Source of the DNA: Spirodela intermedia
Taxonomy: Eukaryota > Streptophyta > Magnoliopsida > Alismatales > Araceae
Assembly (NCBI GenBank): GCA_902729315.2
Contig: LR746264.1
Span: 5,171,878-5,235,877 of the forward strand
DNA: 64,000 nt
Direction of reading: 5' to 3'
Every line of letters begins with the position of its first letter. Position 1 is the stretch's first letter. Positions 46,701-58,898 of this stretch are shown in pieces. A program made the position numbers and the translations under genes. The notes under the pieces are model-generated. The model did no database searches. It was not told the DNA's origin and worked only from the letters and a program-made list of their open reading frames with translations.

Positions 46701-49700
46701 ACTTGGTGATTCTCCAATTTAATAAATATTTGTTCATAAATTTAGTTCATTTGGATGCCATTTCTTGACAGACTAGGGTCATTTGTTGGGTGTTGTATTC
46801 GGGTCTGTTTCTTTGAATCATTCTTATCTGAGGCATTGTCGGTTTTAATTTTCCTTGTTTTACTTATATCTTAGCCAAGTTCCTTATGGGAAAACTAAAA
46901 AGAATGGGGAAAAGAAGAAAAAAACCAACCTCATAATTTCTTCGGTGACAATTTATCTGCTGCTCAATTCCCATTCTAATAAGATACTCGGTGAAAGCAA
47001 CCATGCATTATTTGTTGAGTTTCAAACGTGTGGATCAGACTCGTGTAGATCATACTCTCTGGACTTTCATAAGGAATTTAGACAAACTACAACCTTAAAT
47101 AAGTGACCAGCACATTTGCCCTTTCTTTCTTATATTTGATTAATGCCTGGTACTACCCAATTTAACGAAAACAGTTTGAGATTGATAAGGCTTATTCTTT
47201 CAAGGACCCTTAGATGCTTTGTTCGTCTATGTAAGAGCACCATGGATCGTAATGTTATATCAAAATTGGATGATGCGCTATGTCATTTAGTATGTCGAAA
47301 AGATTTATATTCTGATTTGTTGGACTTCCGTCATTAGTATTTGTATCTCTGGGATGTCATAGGATCAAATGAGCATGTGGTATTGCTATTCACTTAAGAA
47401 AATAAATCGTATTTTTTTGCACTTACCAAGCACTTTATTGCATTATTCTTGCCTACACTCACCAAGAGATGGTTAACCTACCCTTTACGTCTATCTCTGA
47501 ACATTTATTGTTTCTTTTAACCGTCTTCAGTTCATTTAAGAGATAGCTATTAGTATCACTGACGCATTGGGATATCCTTTTTCAGATGAACTACGAAGAT
47601 TTCTGCCATATTGCATCCGTGTGCACAGAGCAAATTGGCCCAAAATGTCGACGCTTTTTCAGCCCCTCTAATTTTATGAAATTTGAGAAGGATGAATCCG
47701 GCAGAATAGCTATTCTACCATTCTACTTATATGTGATGAGAACGGTTAGTTTCCTACGGTACTCTATTATGGATTCATTGAGATAACAGGATCTGTTATT
47801 CATGTGTAACCCCCCACCTACCAATCATTCTAAGATTATGACCTTTGATTTCTGTTTCCATGGGCACTGCAAAGCCTCAAGCAGTTATTTTGTCTTTTTA
47901 ACTCTAGTCTATATTTGCTCCGCGTCTTTCTTTGACTGAAAAGATTAAATCTTCAATTTGTGTCTCATACCACATATATGTTTCTGTACTGTGTTTTCCC
48001 GTGATATTTTTATAGTGTACCTCAATTTAAATGGTTTTCCTAGGAACTTTTCTTCAGTTTGTTTAGTTTGTGTATGGTTTAATAGTTAAACGCTTATTCA
48101 ATTCGATCAGGTTTCACTTACTCAAGCAAGAATTGACATGAGTGAGCTTGATGAAGATTCTGATGGTTTTCTTCAGCCTCATGTAAGTATGTTCATCCTT
48201 GAGTTTGATCTTGTTTGTCAGGATCGATGAATTATGCCATCTGGTTTTCTTAGATGCATTAACCATGGGCGTGTAAATCTATCTATAATCTTACCTTGCA
48301 TGCAGGAAATGGAAGCATACATACGGGGTCTAATTCCTAACTTGGCACAGCTCCGTGATATGCCTCCAGCCTTTGTTCAAATGTACTGCCGAATTGCTGC
48401 ACACAAATTCTTCTTCTTCTGTGATCCTCATAGGCGAGGTTTGTCTCCTGCTTCCTTACTTCCTCAGAATGGACACCGTATTAATGAGATTTTGAGTTTT
48501 ATTCCATCTTCTAGAATGACTGATAAAGAGATGTTGTTTCCTTAGACCTTCCAATTATATTAATTAGTATAGAACACAACCTGAACCATGAGTTTTTTTT
48601 GTTTGAAGGATCACATTTATAAATCGATTGTCTTTAATTGTTTCCAGTATAGCTAATTAATTGATTATTTTGGGGATAGCTAGTTGACCTGATGTTCTGT
48701 TTGATGCACTTTATTCTTGGATCTTTTTCCTACTTTGTGTTTTTTTCCAAGATTAATGATATCTTTACTCTCAGTCTAGGATGATAAGTCTTAGAATTGC
48801 AGATTATTCTTCAGATGGTATTTTCTTTGTGTTTTCATGCATATTTTGCTGTTAAAGGATATACCTCTACAGTGCTCTGCTCCTGTTTATTCCTCTTACT
48901 AGATGCCCTCTCATGCCTTAGCTTTTGAAAACAGCTTTCTCCATTTAAATTCATAGACAGTAATCACTGAAGATTGGTTGTGGAAAAGAAGTCATGTATC
49001 GATTTATGTTGTAAAAAATAAGTTAAAAACAAGTCATTGATTTTCTGGATACTAACCGAGTTTGCTGGCAAAATACAAGTGGATGCTAATCTCATTTTTT
49101 ATTGCTTGTTTGGTGCCTGTCTTTGGTTGCTGATTTCTCGCGAAATTTGATCTTGTTGCAAAAGTAGGACTCCATAATTTTTAGTTATTTATTTCAAAGC
49201 AGGTGATTGTATGCGTCTTTTTTAAGTTCTCTTCTATTTTTCAAATAAGCATGTCGTTTCCATGTTTATTTATAGTGAAAATGACAAAGTACTGAGCTGA
49301 AGTATTTTCCATTTTATGTAGGGAAAGCATGCATAAAGAAAGTTTTACTTAGCAACTGTCTCCAAGAGCTTATGGAACTTCATCAGGTATTCGTGCTTAA
49401 TATTTTTCAATCAAAAAGTTTGCTGACTCGATGGTTGTTTCCTGAAAATTCATAACAGCGTTGGAATGTATATGTTCTAAATGGACTGGACATTCTTTTT
49501 GTGAGAGTACATGCCTTCCATGATCAGAGATCTACTTAACGCCTAACTTGTGTTGTCTACTTTGTTGTCCCAAGCCTGTTTTCAGTTAATTTTATTTTTT
49601 CATGTTTTCTGAATTAGAGTTGTCTTTCCAATAAATCTTACAAACTTTGTAAGTGTATTACTTCAATCAGATGCCTAGTTAAGCTATTTTTTCTCCGTAT

Positions 49701-52549
49701 CATGGGTTCTATAGTTAATATTGCCATTTCCGGTGTATGAGGAGGAATGTCTTTTATTCAGTTTGAGAGAGGATTCTTCTCCTGGGGACTCACGTCCCAC
49801 CGGTTCATTCTCACATGATTGCGTTTATTTATTCCAGGAAAGTGAGGAAGAAGTCACTGACACAGAACAAGCTGAAAACTGGTTTTCTTTGACATCTGCC
49901 CAAAGGATATGCGGTATGGCCGTGGTGACATGGTTTAGGGTTATAATTCGTAATTTCATTTCTCATACGGTGTTACTGCTACTTTACTGTACAATGGCCG
50001 CCGGTCCATGCTCTCCTGTCTCGTTGTTTTATGAGACTCTATGCTTTCTAGAGTCCCTTCTCTGTTTAAAGTCAGAATTTCTTTGTTTCAGATTTTACTT
50101 TGCACTTTTTTTTCTTTTATCATTAACTGTGAATTTTTTCTTGAAATAAAGATTGAGGTATGATTCAATTTATCTGATTTTTTTTATCTTCTTCCACATT
50201 TTTATCATGGCAGACATGTTTCTTGCTCTCGATAAAGATATGAACGGGACATTAAGCAAGCCAGAGCTTAGAGAATATGCTGATGGAACGTTGACTGACA
50301 TCTTTGTTGAGAGGGGTTTGTGCATTTCCAACTTTTTCTAAATCATTCTCATAACCGTCCAAAACTGTTGTTCTAAAATTTAACCAAAACATAATTTAAT
50401 TTTGTTGCAACTCCATGAGATTCTAGTTGTCAGATCATAGTTCTTAATATCTGCAAAATAATACAATCACGAATTCCCACCATGCCAACAACAGCTTAGG
50501 ATGAAAACATATTGCTAGGTAGGCATATATGTTAGAGGGTAAAGTTTCTCTTTGTATTCATCATTTCAAAGGCGATGGAGAAGGTCCGCTCCCTTACTTC
50601 CGGGGGTAGATGCCTAGTTTTAGATATTCCCAAAACTAATATGGAGATACTTTATTAATGGAATTCATTAAGTACACAGGTGTCAACCACTACATGATCT
50701 GAAGTTCCCATTGCTCGAACCTGTCATATTGATAAGCATGTCCCTGGTGTTTTGTTCTCCATACTGTTTCCAGTATTTGACGAGCATGTTCGGCGGGGCA
50801 AGAATGGAGGAGGGAATTCTCGAGAGATGGACTTTGAAAGCTTTCTTGATTTTGTTCTGGCTCTGGAGAACAAAGACACCCCAGAAGGGCTTACATACCT
50901 ATTCCGGTGCCTTGATCTCTATGGCAGAGGCTATCTGACAACCGCCGATGTGCATACCCTTTTCAGGTATTTTAACAGGACGAGTCATCTAAATTTTTCC
51001 TTTATATTAATTATTACAGATTTATTTCTTTTTTAGAAAAATTGTTGAAATGGTACTTGAAGCCTTCGTAGCACAGTTGATAGCATATCGAGGTAATTAA
51101 AGCAAGTTATGCTTAGGAAATATAATGCAAAAATATCGGTTTCTATGTAGAAATATTCAACGGAGGAAAGTCCCCAATCCTTTTGAATCAAGAACCTGCT
51201 GAATCTTAGCCTTGATCAGCGAAAGTGCTTTGGCAAACGGTCATTTTTTATCCTGTGCAGTCCTCATTGAATAGAAGCGAAGGGAAGAAATTTTCGAAGA
51301 AAATTAAATAAAAATGTACCGTATCTTTGATCAGGAATTTACCCAACTCACCGTCTCTGAGAAGAGCTGAAAATATGCCATTCAGGGTATTAATGATGCT
51401 GCCTTGCCTCTACGCCTATAATGTTCTTATTACGGCAGAACCACGTTCTGATATTATGCCAAACTAGCTTGCTGATGATGTTCTGATGTTGTCTTAGATC
51501 ACGCAACGAATAATATGACAATGCATCTCAGATCTGCTGCTCCTTTGAATCTTATATACGAGCATATAGTTCTCAATACCTGAGATAGATAGACGGCGAT
51601 GGTTGTCTTGGCTTTCTCTTTGGATAATTTTCCTTCTTGTTGTTGATTATTTGCCGTGTGTGATCGATTGCTGGGCTGCTGTGGAAGTAGAGAAGGGTGG
51701 CATTCAACAGCACAGATGCTAACCTGATACGATCTTCCTACATCAAAACTTGTACTTTTCCTGCTTGTAGAACTACGAGGAGGTTCTGCGAGTCTCATAC
51801 TGCAAGACACTGACTTTGGTACCGTTCATGTCAATGCTTTGTTTGTTCTTCACTAGTCATCAGGATTTTCTAAGAATCCTCGCATGAGAGAGATTTCCTT
51901 CTGCTAGAACAACACTCCACTGATTACTTTTCTGCTCAAGCAGCCGATGCCCATTCGGATTTTCCATCCATGGAACTGAATAAATGCTTCCATTGCCGAT
52001 CCAAAAAGCATTGGGCGATTGATTGATGATATTCTTTTTTTTCTGAAGAGATGCTCATTAGATTCTGCCAGTCTCATACTGCAAGACACCAACTTTAGAA
52101 CCATTCGTTTTATTATTTTGTTCTTTATTAATCATCTGAAATTTCTAAAAAATCATCGCAAGAGGGAGATTCCACTGATTAAAATCTTCTGATCAGCCAG
52201 CAGATGCCCATTCTGGTTTCCCATCAATGGAACTGAATGCTTTTGTTGCCGACCCAGAAGCATCGGGTAATTGATTGATGATCTCTTTTTCTATTATTTA
52301 TTTTGCAGAGATGTTCATCAGAAGTGGATCGATGGGGGGAACTACGAGCTCTGCATCGAGGACGTGAGAGACGAGATCTGGGACATGGTGAAGCCGGTGG
52401 ACCCTCTCAAGATCACCCTCGCCGACCTCCTCGCCTGCAAGCAGGGAGGAACGGTGGCCAGCATGCTCATCGACGTCCGAGGCTTCTGGGCCCACGACAA
52501 CAGAGAGAACCTCCTGCAGGAGGAGGAAGAGCCCCCCGAAGAGGAATGA
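43703..52549 (+). CDS. TON2: TON2/FASS, PP2A B''-type regulatory subunit
   Basis: Regulatory subunit of the TTP protein phosphatase 2A complex that organises cortical microtubules and the preprophase band before division (rice/maize counterparts are DCD1 and ADD1). Twelve exons: 43703-43844, 45581-45672, 45926-45988, 46149-46247, 47586-47744, 48111-48182, 48306-48438, 49322-49386, 49838-49913, 50214-50315, 50774-50966 and 52309-52549; 478 residues, against 480 in Arabidopsis. It is nearly collinear with that protein from MYSGSSDGEGG through KPEEGSISHRVQRLAKYRFL, TEQIGPKCRRFFSPSNFMKF and LTSAQRIC to the acidic end LLQEEEEPPEEE. EF-hand-like segments are at about 196-210 (DEDSDGFL) and 306-321 (DKDMNGTLSKPEL). 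Intron 2 appears to use a GC donor (AAG/GCATGG at 45673). The last intron contains a duplicated exon edge. Confidence 0.97.
51760..52308 (+). repeat. Segmental duplication with decoy exon edge in last TON2 intron
   Basis: Copy A (about 51780-52061) and copy B (about 52062-52320) share TCTCATACTGCAAGACAC, CATGGAACTGAAT and GATTGATTGATGAT in the same order, spaced about 260-290 bp. Copy B runs into the real acceptor at 52308 and exon start AGATGTTCATCAG. Copy A ends in a T-rich tract and AAG, then AGATGCTCATTAG, an imperfect copy of the exon start that gives an in-frame TAG at 52059-52061. Confidence 0.75.
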
Positions 52550-52734
52550 ATCGCTGTATTATTACACCCTCCCCTTCCCCTTCCCCCTTTTCGCCGAGCC
52601 TCTCATGCAGCAGCTGTTCATATTCCTGCCGACTGCAGATTGCTAGACCACCTCTTTTTTTGAAAAACTTGTGAGAAATCCGTGAAATCTGCTTCGGACC
52701 CTCTTCAGGTTTTCATCGAAAATGGCTAGTCATT

Positions 52735-52776
<42 letters not shown>

Positions 52777-53355
52777 TAAAGTGAAGTCCAAGAAAAAGGA
52801 TTTGTGTTGATTGAGGAGAAAGGGTATGGAAAATTGGCTACCCATCTGAGAGAGAGTGAAGTTTAAGCAAAAAGATTTGTGCTGATTTAAGGACATAGAA
52901 AATGGCTAATTATTTAGAGAGAGGATAAAGTGAAGTTCATTTAAACAAAAAAGATTTGTGCTGATTGAGGAGAAAGGGCATAGAAAATGATTAATTATTT
53001 AGAGAGAGAGAGGATAAAGTGAAGTTCATCCAAGCAAAAAGATTTGTGCTTATTGAGGAGAAAGGGCATGGAAAATGGCTAATTATTTAGAGAGAGGATA
53101 CAGTGAAAGTTCATTCAAGCAAAAAGATTTGTGCTGATTGACGAGAAAGGGCATGGAAAATGGCTGGCCATTTAGAGAGAGAGAGAAGATAAAGTGAAGT
53201 TCATTCAAGCAAAAAGATTTGTGCCGATTGAGGAGAAAGGGCGGCAACACGGTCAAAGTCGTGATAATTACAAGCTTCCGCTAAGATAGCCCAAAAAAGA
53301 ATTGATATTTTCTTGATCCGGACGGTGTCTTGGGAATCTGCTGTACAAGATTTAA
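52550..53355. other. Convergent intergenic region, TON2 and kelch gene
   Basis: Both 3' UTRs lie here, together with a long GA tract (about 52737-52773) and the minisatellite listed separately. No gene is seen. Confidence 0.7.
52733..53245. repeat. Six-copy ~85-bp minisatellite
   Basis: Six variant copies of a unit reading, in order, TTTAGAGAGAG, GATAAAGTGAAGTTCATTC, AAGCAAAAAGATTTGTGCTG, ATTGAGGAGAAAGGGC and ATGGAAAATGGCTAATTA. The GA portion varies in length between copies, from four repeats to about eighteen in the first. One copy is truncated in the middle (about 52850-52910). It begins about 185 bp after the TON2 stop codon. Confidence 0.92.
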
Positions 53356-56300
53356 CTAAGCATGGTAGGGTTTTCTCGGAGTAGGGGTCCTGCTGGCGTC
53401 CATGCCCCCTCCCCCCTGCAGGCGCTGCTTCAGGTGGAAGACCTCGACCTGGATGGAACAAGAAGAAGAAGATGATGAGGTGGGTCAACGCTCCATTTCT
53501 AGCAAACCCCCTCGATAAAAATGAGAGCTGCAGTCGTAACCTGGAGCTGGAAAGCCCTCGCCCTCTCCGCCGCCAGCACTCCCCTCGTGGAATGCAGCTC
53601 CTAGGGTTTGGTGGGCATAAAGAAAAATATCAGGGGAAATGAAAAGATCAAAACTTTCAGCTAGATTTTTAGGTTTTGGCGGCTCTCACCTTCTGGGTGT
53701 CGTCGAGGATGGCTTTCAGGAATGCCACGTCGTGCTCCAGCTTGACGTTGTCGGTGTGGACGGCGTTTGACAGGCTGTTGGCTTCCTCCTGCGCCAGCTC
53801 CACACCGGCGAGCTTCTCTTTCAGCAGCTCCACCTCTTTCACCGCCTCGGCCAGCTTGCTCTCCATGTCGTGCCTGTTCTTCACAGCGGAGGACAGGTTC
53901 TTCTCCGCGGCTTCGCGACCCGCCAGCGCAGAGGCCAGCTGGCCTTCCAGTGTGGAATTTTTCCGAATCAAGGCGGATATCTTGGCTTCATAGAGCACGC
54001 AGATGTTCGACGAACCCGGGACGCCCTCAGTCTCGAGGGGATTCTCGCTCCCTTGCTTCTGGTAGTCATTGGAGTCCTCTGAGTCGGTTGTGAGGACGGT
54101 CACTTCGGTGGAGTCTTGATGTCTGACTTTCTGCACCAAAAGTCAACAACATGGTGGTCATAAAAGTGGGCGAAATGCCGTGTAGATTTAAGGTCGAAGG
54201 AGATGGATGAAGACAAATCGTTTTGCGCATGAAAAAAGTGGGACAGAACAAGAACAAGTGACCTGTTCTTCATGAAACTAGTACAACAGGATTTGCCAAA
54301 AAATTATCCGAAAAATTAACACCCCTCGGATCCTAAATCCATGGTCTATGGAACAGAATACAGAAAGATTTCAAGTACGAAAAGGGTTTTTTTAAAATAA
54401 AAAAAGAAAGCAACTTTAATAAATATGAGTCAACCAGGAATGTTCTCTGGGAGAATAGAAAGGTCAACCACCGGGCAAAGCCAGAAAAACGGCGCATCAG
54501 GTTCAGAAACCCTGTTTCTTTTTATAATATCATCACGATTTACCTGCGCACCGTCGCCTCCATCTTCATGAGCCTTCTGCAAAGTGTGGGTAGAATTGCT
54601 CTCCTCCTCATGATGAAACTGTTTACGGAGAGAGACCCCATTACCAGAGGTCTCCGAGAGCGACCGCCGGCCTGAGCTATGATGGTCAATCATGGAAGTT
54701 ATGCCATGTCTGGCAACAGAGTCAACGGGGCCCTCGTTCCTGAGATGCACACCAAGCCCCACCCTGCCGGTGGATCGCCTCTTGAAGAGCAACGAGTCAT
54801 TATCCTGCCCAGATGGCCAACCCACCGAGTGTTCATCCTTCACAATTATCAGTATTTCGACCTGAAATTGTTCGAAGAAACTAAAAGAATCAGAACACCA
54901 AGAGAGCGAAGAGGATCTGATCTTCAGGTGGGCCCCTCATTCGTGCCCAGGTCTGCTCCACAACCTGGTTTGAAGACTCTTTCCTGCTCCCTCCAAACGC
55001 AACGAGGAACACCCTGTCTTTGTGATGGACAGGAACCAGGCTAAATCCCTGCACAGAATTTCACAAACAGATCAAGAAATAGTCAGCACACGCCATGAAA
55101 GCAGGAATTATTTGATATGATTCCTGCCGCATCTGTGAACTCTGATTGGTTATGTCCCTGCATCAGAAGCCACAGCCATTCACAGCCTCACCTTGTTTGT
55201 GGTTATAGAAGCAGAAGATGATGTCACAGCTACAGACATTTCAAGCTTGACGACATCAAAGATTAGGGTTTCTGCGTATCCTGAAAATGCAGCAAAAAGG
55301 GGGCTGCATGTTAGACATCAAACTGATTTTTTCCCGCAAGAACTTGGAATCCATTGACCAAAACTAGTCAAATATGAAGTTCCAAGAGACTTTGTTCATA
55401 GGAAGTGTTACATGTCTTAATTAGTAAATACCTTGCTCAATTGTCTCTGTAAATATTTCTCACAAATATGGTTCGCCGTATGAGCTAACTAACATCAGAA
55501 AAATATTTATGACAGTAACAAAAAATTTCACCTTTTTCATTTTCATTAATTACTTCCGGTGCATTAAATCACTACTCACAAAAGAAGGGCTAACCTGCAT
55601 ATTTAACACCTTGAATAAAGTCTCATGTTGGATTGCTTCCTTTTCTCTAAACTAATTATTCATCTATCATGCTGCTTATTTAAGCAAGCATTCGAAAGGG
55701 TATCCTGACAAGCAGTTTACATGAGCCTGACATCTGAATAACTGATATATTTTTATTTTTTTGGTGAGGAACACTGATTCGCTCAGCCATCTGAATAAAG
55801 AAAACAGGAGTATTCATAAAGGGTGGATCTTTCCTTCTTTTTTTTTCTTTTTTGAGAAGGGCCCATTGTTTTCTTCAGGCTTGTTCAGTTCAATGGTGAG
55901 GAGACTACGTTCTACTTTCTATTTTTGAGAGGCTGTGCGACCACACCCTGTCAAATTGCTGTATCCCAACATGTCCAGAGGCATCACTCTAAGGCAAACT
56001 TCGCGGTAGGAGCCATAATTTTTTGCAAAACCATAGATAGATAAATTGATTTTGAATCAAGATCTTACAACTAGAACAAGCAGGGTTGAAAATGAAGCAT
56101 ATCTCCCCCAGCATTAACTGGGTACTAAAAGAACTGACTCCGACAAGGGCATTCAATGTCCAACAATAATGTAGCCAGCCAAACATGCAGATAATGCAAA
56201 AAAAGGCACGACAATACTAGTCTGGACAAATCTCGAGAATACTTTACAGGGTCATTGATGCGTACTCTTTTTCTTGCTACCACCCCCAGCAATGTACCAT

Positions 56301-58898
56301 TTAGTACCACAGAGAACTCCACAGCAACCAGCTCTAGGCGATGGATGATGCCCCCGTATCTTAATCCTGGACCATACCATCTAGAAGAAGAACAGTAAGA
56401 CTCTTACCGAGCTAAACTAACGGCATTAAAGGAAATGAGAAACTTGGAGGCGGTCTTTCACTATAAAAGCCCCAAAGTTCACGTACTGTCTCAAAATCAA
56501 GTGAGTAAAGGTCGTTCAGAATCTTGGACTTGGATTGCCCACCAAAAACAAGGAGAATTCTGTCGTCATAAAGAGCTGCCACATGATTGGATCTAGGAGA
56601 GGGCCCTGCCCCGCTGAATGAAAAAAAAAAAAACTTGGTTAAATGTCAACGAATGGCGCTCCAGAGAGAGCTTACCGCAGGAACTCATTCAACAGATATT
56701 TAATGTAGCGTCATTGAATGATGATGCCCTTGCACCAAAGTTTCTACTCACGTATAGTGAAGGGGAAGCCACATCATGGACTTCAGATCAAACATGTGAA
56801 GATCATTTAGTTTCTTTCCCTTCAGGCCTTCTCCTCCAAAGAGGATCAAGACAGGCCCTGCTCTGATCACAGAATGGCCACTGCGGGCAGCCTGCAAGGC
56901 AATTTAAATATCAACACTTATTTATCTCCCAAGCAATAATGCACGAACCTTACTACGCATTAGTTCCAAAAGCATGAAACAAACATATAAGACCATATAA
57001 GTTTAGGAAACTTCAAGAAGGAAGGCTTCTTTGCTGGGAGGTTCTGGCACAACACATGACTGATGCCTGGTAAGCTCAATCGCAGGCCTCTCCAGCACTT
57101 AACTTACTCCAGTAACCATAAGTTTGAAGACACGGCCAGCCAAACTTTCTAGGGTCAAAAGGCTGATAGAACATAATAATGATATCGGCATGAAAAAAGA
57201 AGCACGACGATTATTTTCCTATTGTACCAAGATAATGTAGACATACTCGTTGACCAGTGTTGGGTCCCAATTTCAGATAGGTAAATACAACATGGAAATG
57301 GAACGACTGTAAATCGAATGTAAATCAGCTCAACTAATCACGAGGAGTGTGATATGTCCAAACGCCTAATGGGAACAAAATGGTGTAAGATGAAGTACCG
57401 GAATGTCTCCTTTTGCCTCAATATGGGACCAACACTCTGTTTCTGCATCAAATGACCAAACTGCGCGCAAGGACAAATTAGGTTAAGAAACTTAATCAAC
57501 CTTTCAGAACACTAAAGAGAGGTGGGGTAAAATGACGAATAACAACCTGAAACCTTGTCATTTCCAGGGTCACTCTTCCCCCCAATCAGAAGCACCTTTT
57601 TCCCCCATGAGACCTACTCAAAAAGAAACAGCGATCATGAGCCACATCAGTCTGTAATTGAGATAAATCAACAATGCCCCCGAAATTGACTCTCTAAGCT
57701 TAAGTCCCTGACGTAATCATGAGAAACAAATCTCACCTCTAATAAAGAAATGTATAAATCAGAAAAAATAGCGAGTCTCAGCTAAGATTACGTAAACAAG
57801 AGGTATTGTAAAGAGAAGATGTATACCAAGGAATGACCTTTGCACGCAGGAATTTTCAGAGGCAGGCTGGTCGGAGACAAGTAAACCTTTGGGGACGCAG
57901 CAGCCCATGTCAGCTTGTCCAGACTAAGTATCTGGAGACACAAGCAGTACGTTTTGTATGATGTCAATCAAAGTGAATCCCAGGGTCACAAGATAAGAAC
58001 TAGACGTCGCAAGGGTTAGAATCCAAGGGTCTGCTATAACGTTTGCAGTAGAAATGAAGATTGCCAGAATTAAGACAGTTGCTGAAGATCATTGACTTGC
58101 AGACCACACTGGATGGGGATTTGGGAGGCCATGTTAGGAGGGCTCGAACCCATTTATTCAGTGTGCCTGAATACAAAAAGTTGGCCAACTTCCCTTACCT
58201 GCGTGTCATCCAAGAGTCCACGGCCAGAATCACCACCAACGACCACCATTTTATTTCCCACCACCGTTGCCGCATGCTGGGTAGCAAACCCAAATGAAGT
58301 GATCTCCGTCAGTTTCTTTCACCGCAGTCATGGATTAGAATCATGGCATAACCACAGAATGGGATAGCTATGTACACTGAATCGCGGAATGGGGCTGTCT
58401 CCGGACGTTGAAACCACCATCCAGTTCTCGGAGTTGGCGGAAGCAGAGTCAAACCCAGAGGAGGAATGGTGGGCGACGTCATCAGAATTGCCACTGGCGG
58501 CGAGCACAGAGCCCGATCCCTCGTCCTCCTTCTGCAAAATCTCTCAGGAGCTCAGCAAGAAACCCTCCTTCTGCAATGGGATAGCTACATACATTGACCT
58601 ACTAAGCAAGTAGTGGCTGTGAATTACACTGGATTGGTGGCTGTGGCGCTTGGTCGGTCTAATGGGGCTCTTCGTCCCCTGCAATGGGTCCCCCAGATGA
58701 ACTTTCAGCCTGCGAAATCCGAGCAAGACGAACTGTTAGAACAGCATTGCAGAGGTCCAGCCGGTGGCCTGGTTATCTGTAGCAAGGAATACTGGCTATG
58801 GATCCTTCTACTGGGGGAACTATTTGGTTGACGGGAGAAAATGAGCAGAGAAACCATTACCTCCCAAGTTTTATCCGCCTTCTAGAAAACCCGAACAT
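53356..58898 (-). CDS. Kelch-repeat protein with C-terminal coiled coil
   Basis: Sixteen exons, right to left: 58898-58861, 58709-58628, 58531-58376, 58276-58199, 57931-57827, 57613-57547, 57460-57399, 56891-56752, 56613-56487, 56380-56266, 55280-55192, 55048-54965, 54861-54544, 54130-53690, 53600-53541 and 53448-53356; 684 residues. The start MFGFSRRRIKLGR matches remembered plant homologues. Kelch repeats occupy about 88-375, with VGNKMVVVGGDSG, VLLIGGKSD, VLILFGGEG, ILLVFGGQSKSK and KWYIAGGGSKKK. A Ser-rich linker follows, then a coiled coil from about 535 to 665 (LIRKNSTLEGQLASAL, LLKEKLAGVELAQEEA, LEHDVAFLKAILDDTQK, VEVFHLKQRLQ). It resembles the kelch half of ACBP4/5-type and rab9-effector-like proteins but no acyl-CoA-binding domain is encoded. 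A scaffold or adaptor role is inferred; substrate unknown. Confidence 0.94.
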
